Below are positions 1 through 9,898 of a stretch of DNA of 58,481 nucleotides, in pieces. The notes beneath the pieces were generated by a model. That model did not search any database, was not told where the DNA came from, and saw only the letters and a list, made by a program, of their open reading frames with translations. The position numbers were made by a program, and so were the translations under genes. Every line of letters begins with the position of its first letter. Positions within the stretch are counted from its first letter, which is position 1. Source of the stretch: an uncultured Tateyamaria sp. (GTDB lineage: Bacteria > Pseudomonadota > Alphaproteobacteria > Rhodobacterales > Rhodobacteraceae); the NCBI RefSeq assembly GCF_947504105.1, contig NZ_CANNGP010000029.1, positions 1 through 58,481 on the forward strand. Reading direction: 5' to 3'.

Positions 1-109
1 ATGCTGGAAACTCCTATGATTGGAATACTCCGACATCGCAGCAGTCAGCCGCGCCACCGTCCAGCATGGTATTTTTTGTTCACTTCCGCCCTCAGGCCTC
101 TTCGTCGTC

Positions 110-2269
110 TTAGCGTGACCGGCCACCGCCCAGAATATCGCGCACCAGCATTTCGATCAGACCTTCGGTCGTGCGCGGCACTTCCTTTTGTCGCGGGGCA
201 GGTTGTGGTGCAGGTGCCGGGGCAGCCTGCCGCTTTGCTCGTTCCGGCACTTGCAGCGGCAGGGGGCGCGCAGGCACGTCTTCATGTATCCGGAGCATCG
301 TTTCCCGCCAGATCTCAGCAGGCAACCCGCCCCCTGTCACCCCGGTCAGAGGTGTATTGTCGTCATAGCCCATCCAGACACCGGCAACGTAGTCTGCCGT
401 GAAACCTACAAACCAGGCGTCTCGTGCCGCTTGGGTGGTTCCGGTCTTGCCTGCGATTTCGCGACCCCCGAACTGCGCGCGCACGCCGGTGCCTTCGCTC
501 ACGACCTTTTCCATCATCCAGATCAGCTCTCGCGCTGCCTGTTCCCGGATCACACGCTCGCCGATGCCGCCACCCGTGCCCATCAAAGGCTCGTCATCCC
601 CTTGCAGGCGCAGGTCTATCAGGCCATAGGGCGTGACCGAGGATCCGCCGTTCAGAATGCCGGCATAGGCTCCCGTCATGTCCAGAAGCGTGCTTTCCGA
701 CGCACCAAGTGCCAATGCTGGGCCATCTGCCATGTCGCCATCGATGCCGAAATCGGTCGCCACGCGGCGGACCAGATCGCGGCCCACGCTTTCAGATACT
801 TTGACGGCCGGAATGTTCAGCGATTCTGCCAGCGCCTTGGTCAGCGTAACCCGGCCCGAATAGGTGTTCGTATAGTTGCGCGGAGACCAGCGGCCGGACC
901 CGGGGATGTCGAGGGTCAAAGGCTCGTCATCCACAAAGTCGAGCGGGGAGTATCCCAGTTCCAGCGCCACCGCATAGACGAAGGGTTTGAAGGCCGACCC
1001 GGTTTGCCGTTGCGCCTGGATCGCACGGTTGAAGACGCCCGCAACCCGCGTTTCGCGCCCGCCGACCATGGCACGGACAGCGCCATCCGCGCTCATCACC
1101 ACGATGGCGGCCTGGGCCTTGGACCCTTCGCGAACCTTGGTTTCGAACACCTCTTTCAGCGCGTCTTCGGCAGCGGTTTGCAGACGTTGATCAAGCGTGG
1201 TGCGGATGATGACGTCTTCGGTCGTGTTGCGTGTGAAGAATTCCGGGCCGGTGGACATGACCCAATCCGCAAAATAGCCACCGGCCTTGCGCCGTGCTGC
1301 GGGTGACAGGTTCGCCGGGGTCTGTTGCCACTTGGCAACCTCGGCGTCCGAAAGGTAGCCTTGTTCGCCCATCAGGCGCAGGACTGTTGCCGCACGCTCT
1401 TGCGAGCGCTGCAGGTTGGATGTGGGAGCCATGCGCGAGGGCGCAGTCAAAAGCCCGGCAATCATCGCTCCTTCGGACGGGTTCAGATCAGTTGCGGACT
1501 TTCCAAAATACCGCTGTGCTGCCGCCTCGGTCCCATAGGCTCCGCCGCCCATATAGGCGCGGTTGAGGTAAATCGACAGAATCTCGTCCTTGGAGTACTT
1601 CGCCTCCATCGCCATGGCATAGATGGCTTCCTTGGCCTTGCGCTGGAGCGAGCCACGGCGGCAATCAGCGACATAGGCGGCTTCGGACTCCCATTCGCTT
1701 GGTTCGTATTCGACGCCAAGGCACAATAACTTGGCTGTCTGCTGCGTGATGGTTGAACCACCGTGGCCCTGCAGCGGGCCGCGCCCCTCGCGCAAGTTAA
1801 TGCGCACAGCACTGGCCACGCCGCGCGGACTGACGCCGAAATGCCGGTAGAACCGCTTGTCTTCGGTCGCGACTACCGCGTTTTTCAGGCCCGGTGCCAC
1901 GGTGTCGGCCATGACCGCACCACCGAATTGATCGCCGCGCCATGCAAACCGGTCGCCTTCACGATCCAGCAATGTGACCGAGCCGCGTGCCCGTCCATCC
2001 AGCAGTTCATTCACATCCGGCAGCGTGGTCCAGAAATAGCCAACAGCCAGTGCGACAGCTGCGGTGACCGTCAACCCGACGCGCCACGTAACCCAACATA
2101 TCAGGCGCATCACCCAGCGAAACAAGCGGACAAATATATTGCGTTGCGGTTTCTTGGGCGCAGCTTTGCGGCGTTTGGTAGGCGCTTTTCGCACCGGCTT
2201 TTTGGTTGCTTTTTTTGGATAGCGGCGATCAGCCACCAAAGGGCGTTTGCCCTTTCTTGAATCACTCAT
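110..2269 (-). CDS. Class A penicillin-binding protein (transglycosylase/transpeptidase, PBP1 family)
   Basis: Bifunctional peptidoglycan synthase that polymerises glycan strands and cross-links peptides at the inner membrane. The 719-aa protein starts with a Lys/Arg-rich cytoplasmic tail (about residues 4-42), then one membrane segment (about 50-85). The GT51 transglycosylase domain shows ATEDKRFYRHFG, with the catalytic Glu, and GGSTITQQTAK. The transpeptidase domain shows the SxxK motif (GSAFKPF), SxN (ESLNIPAV) and KTG (AGKTGTTQ). The C-terminus is Pro/Ala-rich. All catalytic motifs are intact, so it should be active. Whether it corresponds to PBP1A, 1B or 1C cannot be settled from the sequence alone. 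It is transcribed away from glnK. Confidence 0.93.
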   Translation of the reverse strand: MSDSRKGKRPLVADRRYPKKATKKPVRKAPTKRRKAAPKKPQRNIFVRLFRWVMRLICWVTWRVGLTVTAAVALAVGYFWTTLPDVNELLDGRARGSVTLLDREGDRFAWRGDQFGGAVMADTVAPGLKNAVVATEDKRFYRHFGVSPRGVASAVRINLREGRGPLQGHGGSTITQQTAKLLCLGVEYEPSEWESEAAYVADCRRGSLQRKAKEAIYAMAMEAKYSKDEILSIYLNRAYMGGGAYGTEAAAQRYFGKSATDLNPSEGAMIAGLLTAPSRMAPTSNLQRSQERAATVLRLMGEQGYLSDAEVAKWQQTPANLSPAARRKAGGYFADWVMSTGPEFFTRNTTEDVIIRTTLDQRLQTAAEDALKEVFETKVREGSKAQAAIVVMSADGAVRAMVGGRETRVAGVFNRAIQAQRQTGSAFKPFVYAVALELGYSPLDFVDDEPLTLDIPGSGRWSPRNYTNTYSGRVTLTKALAESLNIPAVKVSESVGRDLVRRVATDFGIDGDMADGPALALGASESTLLDMTGAYAGILNGGSSVTPYGLIDLRLQGDDEPLMGTGGGIGERVIREQAARELIWMMEKVVSEGTGVRAQFGGREIAGKTGTTQAARDAWFVGFTADYVAGVWMGYDDNTPLTGVTGGGLPAEIWRETMLRIHEDVPARPLPLQVPERAKRQAAPAPAPQPAPRQKEVPRTTEGLIEMLVRDILGGGRSR

Positions 2270-2376
2270 TCTTGACCCCTGCCCGGCCTTATGTTTCCGG
2301 TAGTGTATCCCGTTTCATCCGCTTTGCCACGCCCCTGATGACAGAGGTACGGGATTCCTTACTGTCTAATTTTTAA

Positions 2377-2859
<483 letters not shown>

Positions 2860-2887
2860 GCGCTCCAGCATAGGGAAAACACGGACA

Positions 2888-4201
2888 ATGAAACTCACGA
2901 AATCTCTTATTGTTGGTACGGCGCTGACAGCCTTGCCGACGCTGGCATTGGCGCAAGACGCTGCTGCCCCGGGCTTTGATGAAATCGGCCCCTACATCAT
3001 GACCACTCTGCTTTTCTGCATGGCGGGTTTCCTTGTCTTCTTCATGGCCGCAGGTTTTGCCATGCTGGAAGGCGGCCTGGTGCGGTCCAAGAACGTGACC
3101 ATGCAGATGACCAAGAACATCGGCTTGTTCTCGATTGCAGCCATCATGTACTGGCTCGTCGGCTTCAACACGATGTATCCTGGCGAATTCAACGGCTACT
3201 TCGCCATCGGTGGACAGACTGTCCTTGACCCCGTGGGCGTCGCGGCGGCGGACGCCGCGCTGGATTACGCGTCCATCGGCTCCGACTTCTTCTTTCAACT
3301 GGTGTTTGTCGCAGCCACTGCATCCATCGTCTCTGGTGTCTTGGCCGAACGCATCAAATTGTGGCCCTTCCTGATCTTTGTCGTTGTTTTGACAGGGTTT
3401 ATGTACCCGATCTCCGGTTCCTGGAAATGGGGCGCTGGTTGGCTTGACGCTGCGGGTTTCCAAGACTTTGCCGGCTCGACTGTTGTGCACTCCGTGGGTG
3501 GTTGGGCCGCTCTGGCTGGCGCCATCGTGCTGGGTCCACGCTTGGGCAAGTACAAGGACGGCAAAGTCAATCCGATGCCCGGTTCGAACCTCGCCCTTGC
3601 CACTTTGGGGACGTTCATCCTGTGGCTGGGTTGGTTCGGTTTCAACGGTGGTTCGCAACTGGCCATGGGCACCGTGGGTGACGTTTCCGACGTGTCCCGC
3701 ATCTTTGCCAACACCAATATGGCCGCCGCTGCCGGTGCTGTGACTGCCCTGATCCTAACGCAGGTTCTGTACAAGAAACCTGACCTGACCATGGTGCTGA
3801 ACGGCGCGCTGGCGGGCCTTGTGTCCATCACGGCAGAACCGCTTGCACCAACGCTGTTCGGTGCACTGTGGATCGGTGCCATCGGTGGTGTGATCGTGGT
3901 CTTTACCGTGCCTCTTCTGGACAAGTTCAAGATCGACGACGTAGTTGGCGCGATCCCGGTTCACCTGTTTGCCGGTATCTGGGGCACCATCGCCGTTGTG
4001 TTCTACAACAGTGACGCGAACCTTGGCACGCAGCTGCTGGGTATCATCGCTTACGGTGTGTTCACCTTCGTTGCATCGCTGATCGTTTGGTTAATCCTCA
4101 AGGCAGTCATCGGTATCCGTGTCGGCGAAGAGGAAGAGATCAACGGCCTCGACATGTCGGAACTGGGCATGGAAGCCTATCCGGATTTCTCGAAAGGCTG
4201 A
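2888..4201 (+). CDS. amtB: Ammonium transporter AmtB
   Basis: Inner-membrane trimeric ammonium channel of the Amt/Rh family, 437 aa. An N-terminal cleavable signal (MKLTKSLIVGTALTALP, ending LALAQ) is followed by about eleven hydrophobic helices. The two pore histidines are visible in TVVHSVGGWAALAGA and AIPVHLFAGIWGT, and the DFAGSTVVH signature is present. The ATG at 2888 is chosen because it begins the signal peptide and follows glnK closely. Cotranscription with glnK implies control by nitrogen status and by PII binding. A strong terminator follows. Confidence 0.95.
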   Translation: MKLTKSLIVGTALTALPTLALAQDAAAPGFDEIGPYIMTTLLFCMAGFLVFFMAAGFAMLEGGLVRSKNVTMQMTKNIGLFSIAAIMYWLVGFNTMYPGEFNGYFAIGGQTVLDPVGVAAADAALDYASIGSDFFFQLVFVAATASIVSGVLAERIKLWPFLIFVVVLTGFMYPISGSWKWGAGWLDAAGFQDFAGSTVVHSVGGWAALAGAIVLGPRLGKYKDGKVNPMPGSNLALATLGTFILWLGWFGFNGGSQLAMGTVGDVSDVSRIFANTNMAAAAGAVTALILTQVLYKKPDLTMVLNGALAGLVSITAEPLAPTLFGALWIGAIGGVIVVFTVPLLDKFKIDDVVGAIPVHLFAGIWGTIAVVFYNSDANLGTQLLGIIAYGVFTFVASLIVWLILKAVIGIRVGEEEEINGLDMSELGMEAYPDFSKG

Positions 4202-4231
4202 GACTCCTTCCTCTCAGTTAGAGAACCGACT

Positions 4232-4258
4232 GACCGGGCGTTCGCGCCCGGTCTTTTT
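4232..4258 (+). terminator. Rho-independent terminator of glnK-amtB
   Basis: A perfect 9-bp stem GACCGGGCG/CGCCCGGTC closed by a TTCG tetraloop is followed directly by TTTTT. It lies 31 nt after the amtB stop codon. Confidence 0.92.
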
Positions 4259-4699
4259 CATTTGTGAAGGGTGCGTACGAGGCGTTAACCGAGGTCGCGC
4301 GTGCCCCTTCGGTGGGCGTTCGCCCTGTCAAAACTGCACATTTTCAGACTGAAACTACGTGTTTTGCAGTGCGCGATTTGGGTGGATTTCGGTGTAAAAT
4401 CTGGAAACTGCGCATTTTGAGGCCGAAACTGCACAAAATGACCCGGGGCACGACAGGGGCGGAGTTAACGCAACGGTTTTCGCCTGAAATTTGTGCGGCG
4501 TTTACGAGTGATTAAGGGACAACTGGGGAACACTGTGGGTCGATGCGCTTGAGCCACTCATGCCCGTGCTACCGGAACAGCATGTCTGGGTTACAATTCG
4601 GGGAACCGGTTTTGGGGGGGCAGTTGTGAGCCCCACTTGATGGGTTTCTGCGCCGCAGCTAATGTCGGCAATGCTACGCACTGGCTTTGAAAGCATAGA
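4259..4699. other. 440-bp intergenic stretch after amtB
   Basis: No open frame here has a recognisable product or a good ribosome-binding site. The only structure I see is the pair of direct repeats at 4331-4356 and 4405-4430. The stretch is visibly more AT-rich than the flanking genes. It must hold the promoter of the gene at 4700, but no confident -35/-10 pair was found. Confidence 0.4.
4331..4430. repeat. Pair of 26-bp imperfect direct repeats
   Basis: Units at 4331-4356 and 4405-4430 both read AAACTGC, then A/G, then CATTTT, and end in GAAACT, matching at 22 of 26 positions. A third partial echo (ACTGCACAAAATG) overlaps the end of the second unit at 4428-4440. Function is unknown; candidates are a regulator-binding array, a small RNA or a remnant of a duplicated element. 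Confidence 0.45.
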
Positions 4700-6019
4700 A
4701 TGCTCACGGACAAAAATCCTACGCACAACGTCCTCATCATCGGCGCTTACGGTCTCATCGGACATGGGGTCTCGATGAGGTTGATTGCGGACGGATACAG
4801 TGTCACAGGCCTCGGCCGAAATGTTCAAACAGCACGGCGTGTTTTGGCCGGTGTTCCTTGGATAGAGCGTGACATGCGGATGCTTTGCGGCGAGGATTCG
4901 TGGGACGCCATTCTGGATGAATTTTCAACGGTGGTGAACTGTTCAGGTGCACTGCAAGATGGCCCAGATGATGATCTCGAAGCGATCCATCATCACGCCG
5001 TCACAGCTCTTGCAAAGGCATGCAAAGCTAAAGATGTGGCTCTCATTCAGATTTCGGCAGTTGGCGCCACAACGGATGCATCAACGCACTTTCTGGCATC
5101 CAAGGGTCGTGGGGACGCCTCGATCCGAGCATTAATGGGGAAATGGCATATCTTCCGTCCAGGCCTTGTCCTGGCATCAAATGCTTACGGCGGAACGACA
5201 CTGCTTCGTATGCTTGCCGCTTTCCTCGGATTTCAGCCACTTGCCACACCGAATGCCAAGATTCAGACAGTTGCCCTTGATCACGTCGCAGATGCCGTCG
5301 CAGCCGCGATAAAGGGCGAGCTTCCATATGGATTTGAGGCGGATTTGGTAGAATCCGAAACGCACACGTTGCGCGAAATTATCGCCCAGATACGAAATTG
5401 GCTTGGGTTTCGTCCCGCGCGGTTTGAATTCGTTGTGCCGGCATTTGGTGTCGCCGTGGTATCGAAGCTTGCCGATGCGTTGTCGCGGTTTGGTTGGCGC
5501 TCTCCAATGCGTTCGACCTCCGTGAAAGTCCTGTCTGAGGGCGTTTGCGGTACCCCCACCGACCTTAGCAAGTTCGGTTTGTCTCCTCCCCGTTCACTGA
5601 AGCAGACTTTGAGCAACTTCCCAGTGGGGGCACAAGACCGCTTGTTTGCGCGTATGGCCTTGCTTTTCCCGATAATTTTATTCTGCCTCAGCCTGTTCTG
5701 GCTGACTTCGGGGATCATTGGGGTCGTGCGATTAAAAGAGGCTGCAAAGGTTCTGCAGAGTGTTGGCTGGTCTGCCGGGCTGGCAATGACCAGCGTGCTC
5801 TTTTGGGCGGTGGTTGATATCGCAGTCGGAGTTGCATTCGCCTTTAGAAAATCCGCAAAAATGGCGTGCTGGGCGGCTGTCGGGGTGAGTGTCTTTTATC
5901 TTTTTGCGTCCACCTTTACCGTCCCATCTCTTTGGGCCGATCCACTTGGCCCATTGGTTAAGGTAGTGCCCGCAATTGTCCTTGCCCTTGTGGCGCGGGC
6001 GACGCTGGACACGCGTTGA
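4700..6019 (+). CDS. SDR-type NAD(P)-binding protein with C-terminal DoxX-like membrane domain
   Basis: A 439-aa fusion. Residues about 10-240 form an extended SDR/NmrA-like Rossmann domain with the dinucleotide motif GAYGLIGHG near the N-terminus. Residues about 310-435 contain four hydrophobic segments resembling a DoxX-like domain. The substrate is unknown. Proteins with this arrangement are usually annotated as SDR family oxidoreductases or nucleoside-sugar epimerase-like. Its stop overlaps the start of the next gene (TGATG), so the two are probably translated together. The pair is AT-richer than its neighbours, which may indicate transfer. Confidence 0.7.
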   Translation: MLTDKNPTHNVLIIGAYGLIGHGVSMRLIADGYSVTGLGRNVQTARRVLAGVPWIERDMRMLCGEDSWDAILDEFSTVVNCSGALQDGPDDDLEAIHHHAVTALAKACKAKDVALIQISAVGATTDASTHFLASKGRGDASIRALMGKWHIFRPGLVLASNAYGGTTLLRMLAAFLGFQPLATPNAKIQTVALDHVADAVAAAIKGELPYGFEADLVESETHTLREIIAQIRNWLGFRPARFEFVVPAFGVAVVSKLADALSRFGWRSPMRSTSVKVLSEGVCGTPTDLSKFGLSPPRSLKQTLSNFPVGAQDRLFARMALLFPIILFCLSLFWLTSGIIGVVRLKEAAKVLQSVGWSAGLAMTSVLFWAVVDIAVGVAFAFRKSAKMACWAAVGVSVFYLFASTFTVPSLWADPLGPLVKVVPAIVLALVARATLDTR

Positions 6020-6495
6020 TGGAATGGATTGACCTTATTCGGGTCGCGCATGTTCTTGGCGCTTGTGTCTTGATCGGCACTGGGACTGGAATTGCGTTCT
6101 TCATGCTGATGGCGCACCGCATCGCGGACCCGTCTTTTATTGCCAACACGGCATCCGTTGTTGTTGTTGCGGATATGCTTTTCACGACCACCGCCGCCAT
6201 TGCGCAACCCATCACCGGCTATCTCTTGATGCGGCACTTGGGCTGGAGCTTCACCGAAGGGTGGCTGGTCGTTTCTTTGGCTCTTTATGTGTTTATCGGT
6301 CTTTTCTGGCTACCCGTGGTCTACATACAGGCAAAGATGAGAGATGAAGCACGGATTTCGGTTCGGCAGGCTATTCCCCTATCGCAGCGATACCATCGTC
6401 TCTATCTGATTTGGTTTGCATGCGGTGTTCCGGCGTTTTCAGCAATACTTGTCTTGCTCTGGTTGATGGTGACCCGACCGTTGATCACTTTTTGA
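6019..6495 (+). CDS. DUF2269-like integral membrane protein
   Basis: A 158-aa protein with four predicted membrane helices, beginning MEWIDLIRVAHVLGACVL. The conserved His in RVAHVLG and the overall plan fit the DUF2269 family. The ATG at 6019 overlaps the TGA of the upstream SDR/DoxX gene, which decides the start and implies translational coupling. DUF2269 proteins often sit beside SDR/DoxX proteins, so a joint membrane redox role is plausible, but no function is established. Confidence 0.7.
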   Translation: MEWIDLIRVAHVLGACVLIGTGTGIAFFMLMAHRIADPSFIANTASVVVVADMLFTTTAAIAQPITGYLLMRHLGWSFTEGWLVVSLALYVFIGLFWLPVVYIQAKMRDEARISVRQAIPLSQRYHRLYLIWFACGVPAFSAILVLLWLMVTRPLITF

Positions 6496-6703
6496 CTCAT
6501 AGTTCCGACAATCAGTGAATTGCTCCGTTTACTAGAAGAGGAGTCAGCTTTTCCGAAGCAGCCATTTGTGCGGACACAGCGAAAGCTCACTTCTCCTGCA
6601 AAGCGGCACCACCGCAGAACTGTCTTGCCGCCGATGCAGCGTTCAAATTCAGGCGTGTGGACGCAGTATAGAAACACGTTGCGGGAAAACGCGGGCTTTT
6701 GTC

Positions 6704-6731
6704 GAAAACGGGCCCAGCACAGCAGGCCCGT
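6704..6731 (-). terminator. Terminator of the sseA-aminotransferase operon
   Basis: Read on the minus strand, a 7-bp stem ACGGGCC/GGCCCGT is followed by TTTT, about 50 nt after the aminotransferase stop. Between this and 6495 there is about 200 bp in which I see no gene. Confidence 0.75.
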
Positions 6732-6783
6732 TCCGCGGCGTCGTCAGATCATGCGCCTTTGTGTTGGCCTGTTTGCCCCCGCC

Positions 6784-7965
6784 TCAGACCCCGGCTTTGA
6801 CGATGGCTTCGGCGAGGATCGGCACCGTTTCGGCGTTCAGCCCCGCGATGTTCATGCGGCTGTCGCCAACCATGTAGATACCTGACTCTTCGCGCATCTT
6901 GACCACCAGTTCGGGCGACGCGCCAAGGCGTGAGAACATGCCGCGGTGCTGGGCGAGAAAGCCGAAGCGGTTCGAGCCGGAGCGGGTCTCAAGCTCTTTG
7001 GCGAGTTGTTCGCGCAAGGCCAGCATCCCGAGGCGCATGTCTTCGAGTTCCGTCATCCAGTCGGTGCGCAGGGCGTCGTCGTTCAGGATCATCGTCACCA
7101 GACGTGCGCCGTGGTCGGGCGGGAAGCTGTAGTTCTGACGGTTGAGGAAGCTCAGCGTGCCTTGGGCAATCGCCTTGTCCGTGCCGTTTGCGACCAGCAT
7201 CAGGATGCCCGTGCGTTCGCGGTAGATCCCGAAGTTCTTGGAACAGCTGGCCGCGATCAAGCATTCGGGTACAGCCGCTGCAACAGCGCGTGTACCGGCT
7301 GCGTCCACATCCAGACCGTCGCCAAACCCCTGGTAGGCGATATCGATCATCGGGGTCGCGCCGGTGTCTTGCAGGACCTTGATCACCTCATCCCATTGCG
7401 GGCCGGTCAGGTTGGCGCCGGTCGGGTTGTGGCAGCAGCCGTGCAGCAGGATCACGTCGCCCTTTTTCGCAGTTTTGAGGTCCGCGATCATACCGTCGAA
7501 GTCGACACCGCGTGTTTCGTCGTCAAAGTAGCGGTACATCACCGTTTCCATCCCGAGATAATCAAGGATGGACAGGTGGTTCGGCCAGGTCGGGTTCGAC
7601 ACGAAGATACGTGCGTCCGCATTGGCCATGCGGATCAGTTCAAACGCCTGGCGCACGGCACCCGTCCCGCCGGGGGTTGCGACCGAGTTGACCGAGCTGC
7701 GCGGCACGGTGGTGCCCAGCACGAGGTTGACCATGGCGTCGTTGAAATCGGGCGCACCGGCGAGGCCGACATAGCTTTTGGTGTCTTCGACCTCCCACAG
7801 CTTTTGCTCGGCCGCCTTGATCGCGCGCATCACAGGCGTGTTTCCCGTCGCGTCCTTGTAGACGCCGACGCCAAGGTCGACCTTGGCGTCGCGCGGATCC
7901 TCGCGATACATCTGCATCAGCATCAGGATGCCGTCGGGTTTCTGCGCAGTGAGGTGTTCAAACAT
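6784..7965 (-). CDS. Aromatic amino acid / aspartate aminotransferase (class I)
   Basis: PLP-dependent fold-type I transaminase of 393 aa, closest in plan to TyrB/AspC: it moves an amino group between aromatic amino acids or aspartate and 2-oxoglutarate. Visible motifs are DLGVGVYKDATGNTPVM near the N-terminus, CCHNPTGANLT, and the PLP lysine in SCSKNFGIYRERTG. The ATG at 7965 overlaps the TGA of the upstream sulfurtransferase (ATGA), which sets the start. Substrate preference between Asp and Tyr/Phe is not readable with certainty. Confidence 0.88.
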   Translation of the reverse strand: MFEHLTAQKPDGILMLMQMYREDPRDAKVDLGVGVYKDATGNTPVMRAIKAAEQKLWEVEDTKSYVGLAGAPDFNDAMVNLVLGTTVPRSSVNSVATPGGTGAVRQAFELIRMANADARIFVSNPTWPNHLSILDYLGMETVMYRYFDDETRGVDFDGMIADLKTAKKGDVILLHGCCHNPTGANLTGPQWDEVIKVLQDTGATPMIDIAYQGFGDGLDVDAAGTRAVAAAVPECLIAASCSKNFGIYRERTGILMLVANGTDKAIAQGTLSFLNRQNYSFPPDHGARLVTMILNDDALRTDWMTELEDMRLGMLALREQLAKELETRSGSNRFGFLAQHRGMFSRLGASPELVVKMREESGIYMVGDSRMNIAGLNAETVPILAEAIVKAGV

Positions 7966-8819
7966 CAGGCGTCTCCGGTTGCGACGGGGACCATGGGCGA
8001 CATGCCCCATTCGGCCCAGCTTCCGTCATAGAGGGACCAACTGTCATGCCCCATACGCTCGAGCGCGAGGGCGAGGATGGCTGCGGTGATCCCGGAGCCG
8101 CAGGTGGTGATGATAGGTTTGCTCAGATCAACGCCCGCGTTTTCAAAAACGGCACGTGTTTCGGTGGGGGATTTCAGTGTCTTGTCGTCGTTGAGCAGCG
8201 TGTCATAGGGCACGTTGCGTGACCCGGGGACATGTCCAGGCCGCATGCCTTCGCGCGGTTCTGGCGCTTCGCCCCGAAACCGTCCCACCGCTCGGGCATC
8301 CACGACCTGCGTGGAGCCCAGCTTGGACGCCTGGCTGACCTGCGTGACATCCCGCACAAGGTGGTTCTGGAACCGCGCGGTCAGGTGCCGGTCCTTGATG
8401 ACGGGGCCGATGTCTTCGATCGGGTGGCCGTCGGCCTGCCATTTCGGCAAACCGCCATCCAGCACAGCCACATCGCGATGCCCCATCAGCCGGAACAACC
8501 ACCAGACCCGCGCCGCGCTCAGCAGCCCGGCCCCGTCATAGACAACGACCTGGTGCCCGTCGCCCACGCCCATGGCCCGCATGCGCGACATGAACTTTTC
8601 CGGCGGAGGGGCCATATGCGGCAGGTCCGAGCGGGCGTCGCTGATTTCGTCAATGTCGAAGAAGCGCGCGCCGGGGATGTGGGCCGCCTCGTATTCGGCC
8701 CGGGCGTCGCGACCTGCATCCGGCAGATACCACGACGCATCCAGCACCCGCAGGTCGGGATCCTTGAGATGCGCTGCCAACCAATCGGTCGATACAAGCG
8801 TCTTTGGATCGTCAGACAT
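7965..8819 (-). CDS. sseA: 3-mercaptopyruvate sulfurtransferase
   Basis: Two-rhodanese-domain enzyme of 284 aa that transfers sulfur from 3-mercaptopyruvate to thiols or cyanide. The N-terminal domain has the structural motif LDASWYLPDAGRDA and the C-terminal domain carries the catalytic loop CGSGITAA. That loop is the MST-type CGSG rather than the thiosulfate-type CRKG, which supports mercaptopyruvate as donor. The ATG at 8819 begins MSDDPKTLVSTDWLAAHL, typical of the family. It is coupled to the downstream aminotransferase, fitting cysteine transamination to mercaptopyruvate. Confidence 0.9.
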   Translation of the reverse strand: MSDDPKTLVSTDWLAAHLKDPDLRVLDASWYLPDAGRDARAEYEAAHIPGARFFDIDEISDARSDLPHMAPPPEKFMSRMRAMGVGDGHQVVVYDGAGLLSAARVWWLFRLMGHRDVAVLDGGLPKWQADGHPIEDIGPVIKDRHLTARFQNHLVRDVTQVSQASKLGSTQVVDARAVGRFRGEAPEPREGMRPGHVPGSRNVPYDTLLNDDKTLKSPTETRAVFENAGVDLSKPIITTCGSGITAAILALALERMGHDSWSLYDGSWAEWGMSPMVPVATGDA

Positions 8820-8892
8820 GGGTGAGTCCCTCCGGGCGGTCAAAAACGCCTTTGACTAACGCCGGAGGGACCAGAATGGCAAGGGCTGCGCG

Positions 8893-9162
8893 CTACCTGC
8901 CAAGTTGCTGGCGCACCGCCCCGACGAGGGCCAGAACAGCGCCGCCCCCAATGCCGCCGCCCGCGACTTGTTGCAGGATGCCCGTCAGATCCGTACCAGC
9001 ACCAGCATCGCCGCCGAGCATTGACAGAACCGTGCCGCCAATCCCACCGCCGACGATGCCGCTGAGCGAGTTGACCAGAACCCCCTGATTGAGATTTTTG
9101 AGCATCCCGCCTGCGGCATTGCCGCCGACCGCACCAGCCAGCAGGCCAATAATGAGTTCCAT
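8893..9162 (-). CDS. Small glycine-rich membrane protein
   Basis: An 89-aa protein with strongly hydrophobic, glycine-zipper-like segments (LLAGAVGGNAAGG, GIVGGGIGGTVL, GGGIGGGAVLALV). The start at 9162 follows a purine-rich GGAAGGGAA site. It probably inserts in the membrane as helical hairpins. I do not recognise a family with confidence, and its neighbours (smpB, sseA) give no functional hint. Confidence 0.6.
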   Translation of the reverse strand: MELIIGLLAGAVGGNAAGGMLKNLNQGVLVNSLSGIVGGGIGGTVLSMLGGDAGAGTDLTGILQQVAGGGIGGGAVLALVGAVRQQLGR

Positions 9163-9307
9163 GTGTTCCCTTCCCTTCCGGGGCCGTATTCCGATCCGAC
9201 CCGCGCCCCCGTTGCGCATCGGCGGCACGGCAATAGCGCTGTTGGGCATGGTCATATCAGGGGAAAGCGCAGCCCGTTTTCCCATATCTGCACGGATGCG
9301 TACGGGG

Positions 9308-9784
9308 TTAGCCGCGTTCTTTGAGCAGGCGCTGCTTCTGGCGATTCCAGTCACGCTTGGCCGAGGTGTCCCGCTTGTCGTGCAGCTTCTTGCCCTTGGC
9401 GATGCCGATCTTCAGCTTCGCCCGGCCCTTGTGGTTGAAGTAGAGCACGATGGGCACCAGCGTCATCCCCTTACGCTGCGTGGCGTTCCAGAGGTTCGAC
9501 AACTCCTTGCGGCTGACCAGCAGCTTGCGGGGGCGGCGTTCTTCGTGCTTGAACGATTTGGCCTGGTCATAGGGCGCGATATAGCTGTTGATCAGCCACA
9601 ATTCCCCATTGTCCACATGGGCATAGCTTTCGGCAATGTTGGCGCCACCGGCGCGCAGGGACTTGACCTCGGACCCTTCAAGCACGATGCCGCATTCGAG
9701 ATCATCCTCGATCGCGTAGTCAAAGCGGGCCCGCCGATTTTCGGCGGCCACCTTGTAATTGGGGTCTGATTTACCTTGAGCCAT
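9308..9784 (-). CDS. smpB: SsrA-binding protein SmpB
   Basis: 158-aa partner of tmRNA in trans-translation rescue of stalled ribosomes. The diagnostic stretches [26 protein letters not shown] and the basic C-terminal tail ([19 protein letters not shown]) are all present at normal family length. The ATG at 9784 begins [13 protein letters not shown] much longer open frame continues upstream, but that part overlaps a divergent gene and has no family similarity. Confidence 0.96.
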   Translation of the reverse strand: MAQGKSDPNYKVAAENRRARFDYAIEDDLECGIVLEGSEVKSLRAGGANIAESYAHVDNGELWLINSYIAPYDQAKSFKHEERRPRKLLVSRKELSNLWNATQRKGMTLVPIVLYFNHKGRAKLKIGIAKGKKLHDKRDTSAKRDWNRQKQRLLKERG

Positions 9785-9898
9785 GGGCGATGGATGTAGG
9801 GGGTTGGCCGGGTGCAGGCAAGGGCTCTGCAGGAGTTCATGGAATCTTGGGATTTGGGCGAATAAGCTTCGCGGCGGGGAAAGAAACGGAGAATTGGT

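Noticed and set aside
188-1306. Long plus-strand open frame opposite the penicillin-binding protein
   Set aside because: It is the antisense shadow of a high-GC gene; the protein has no family character, while the minus strand has all catalytic motifs.
6402-6677. 91-codon minus-strand frame overlapping the end of the DUF2269 gene
   Set aside because: Overlaps a well-supported gene, no ribosome-binding site and no recognisable product.
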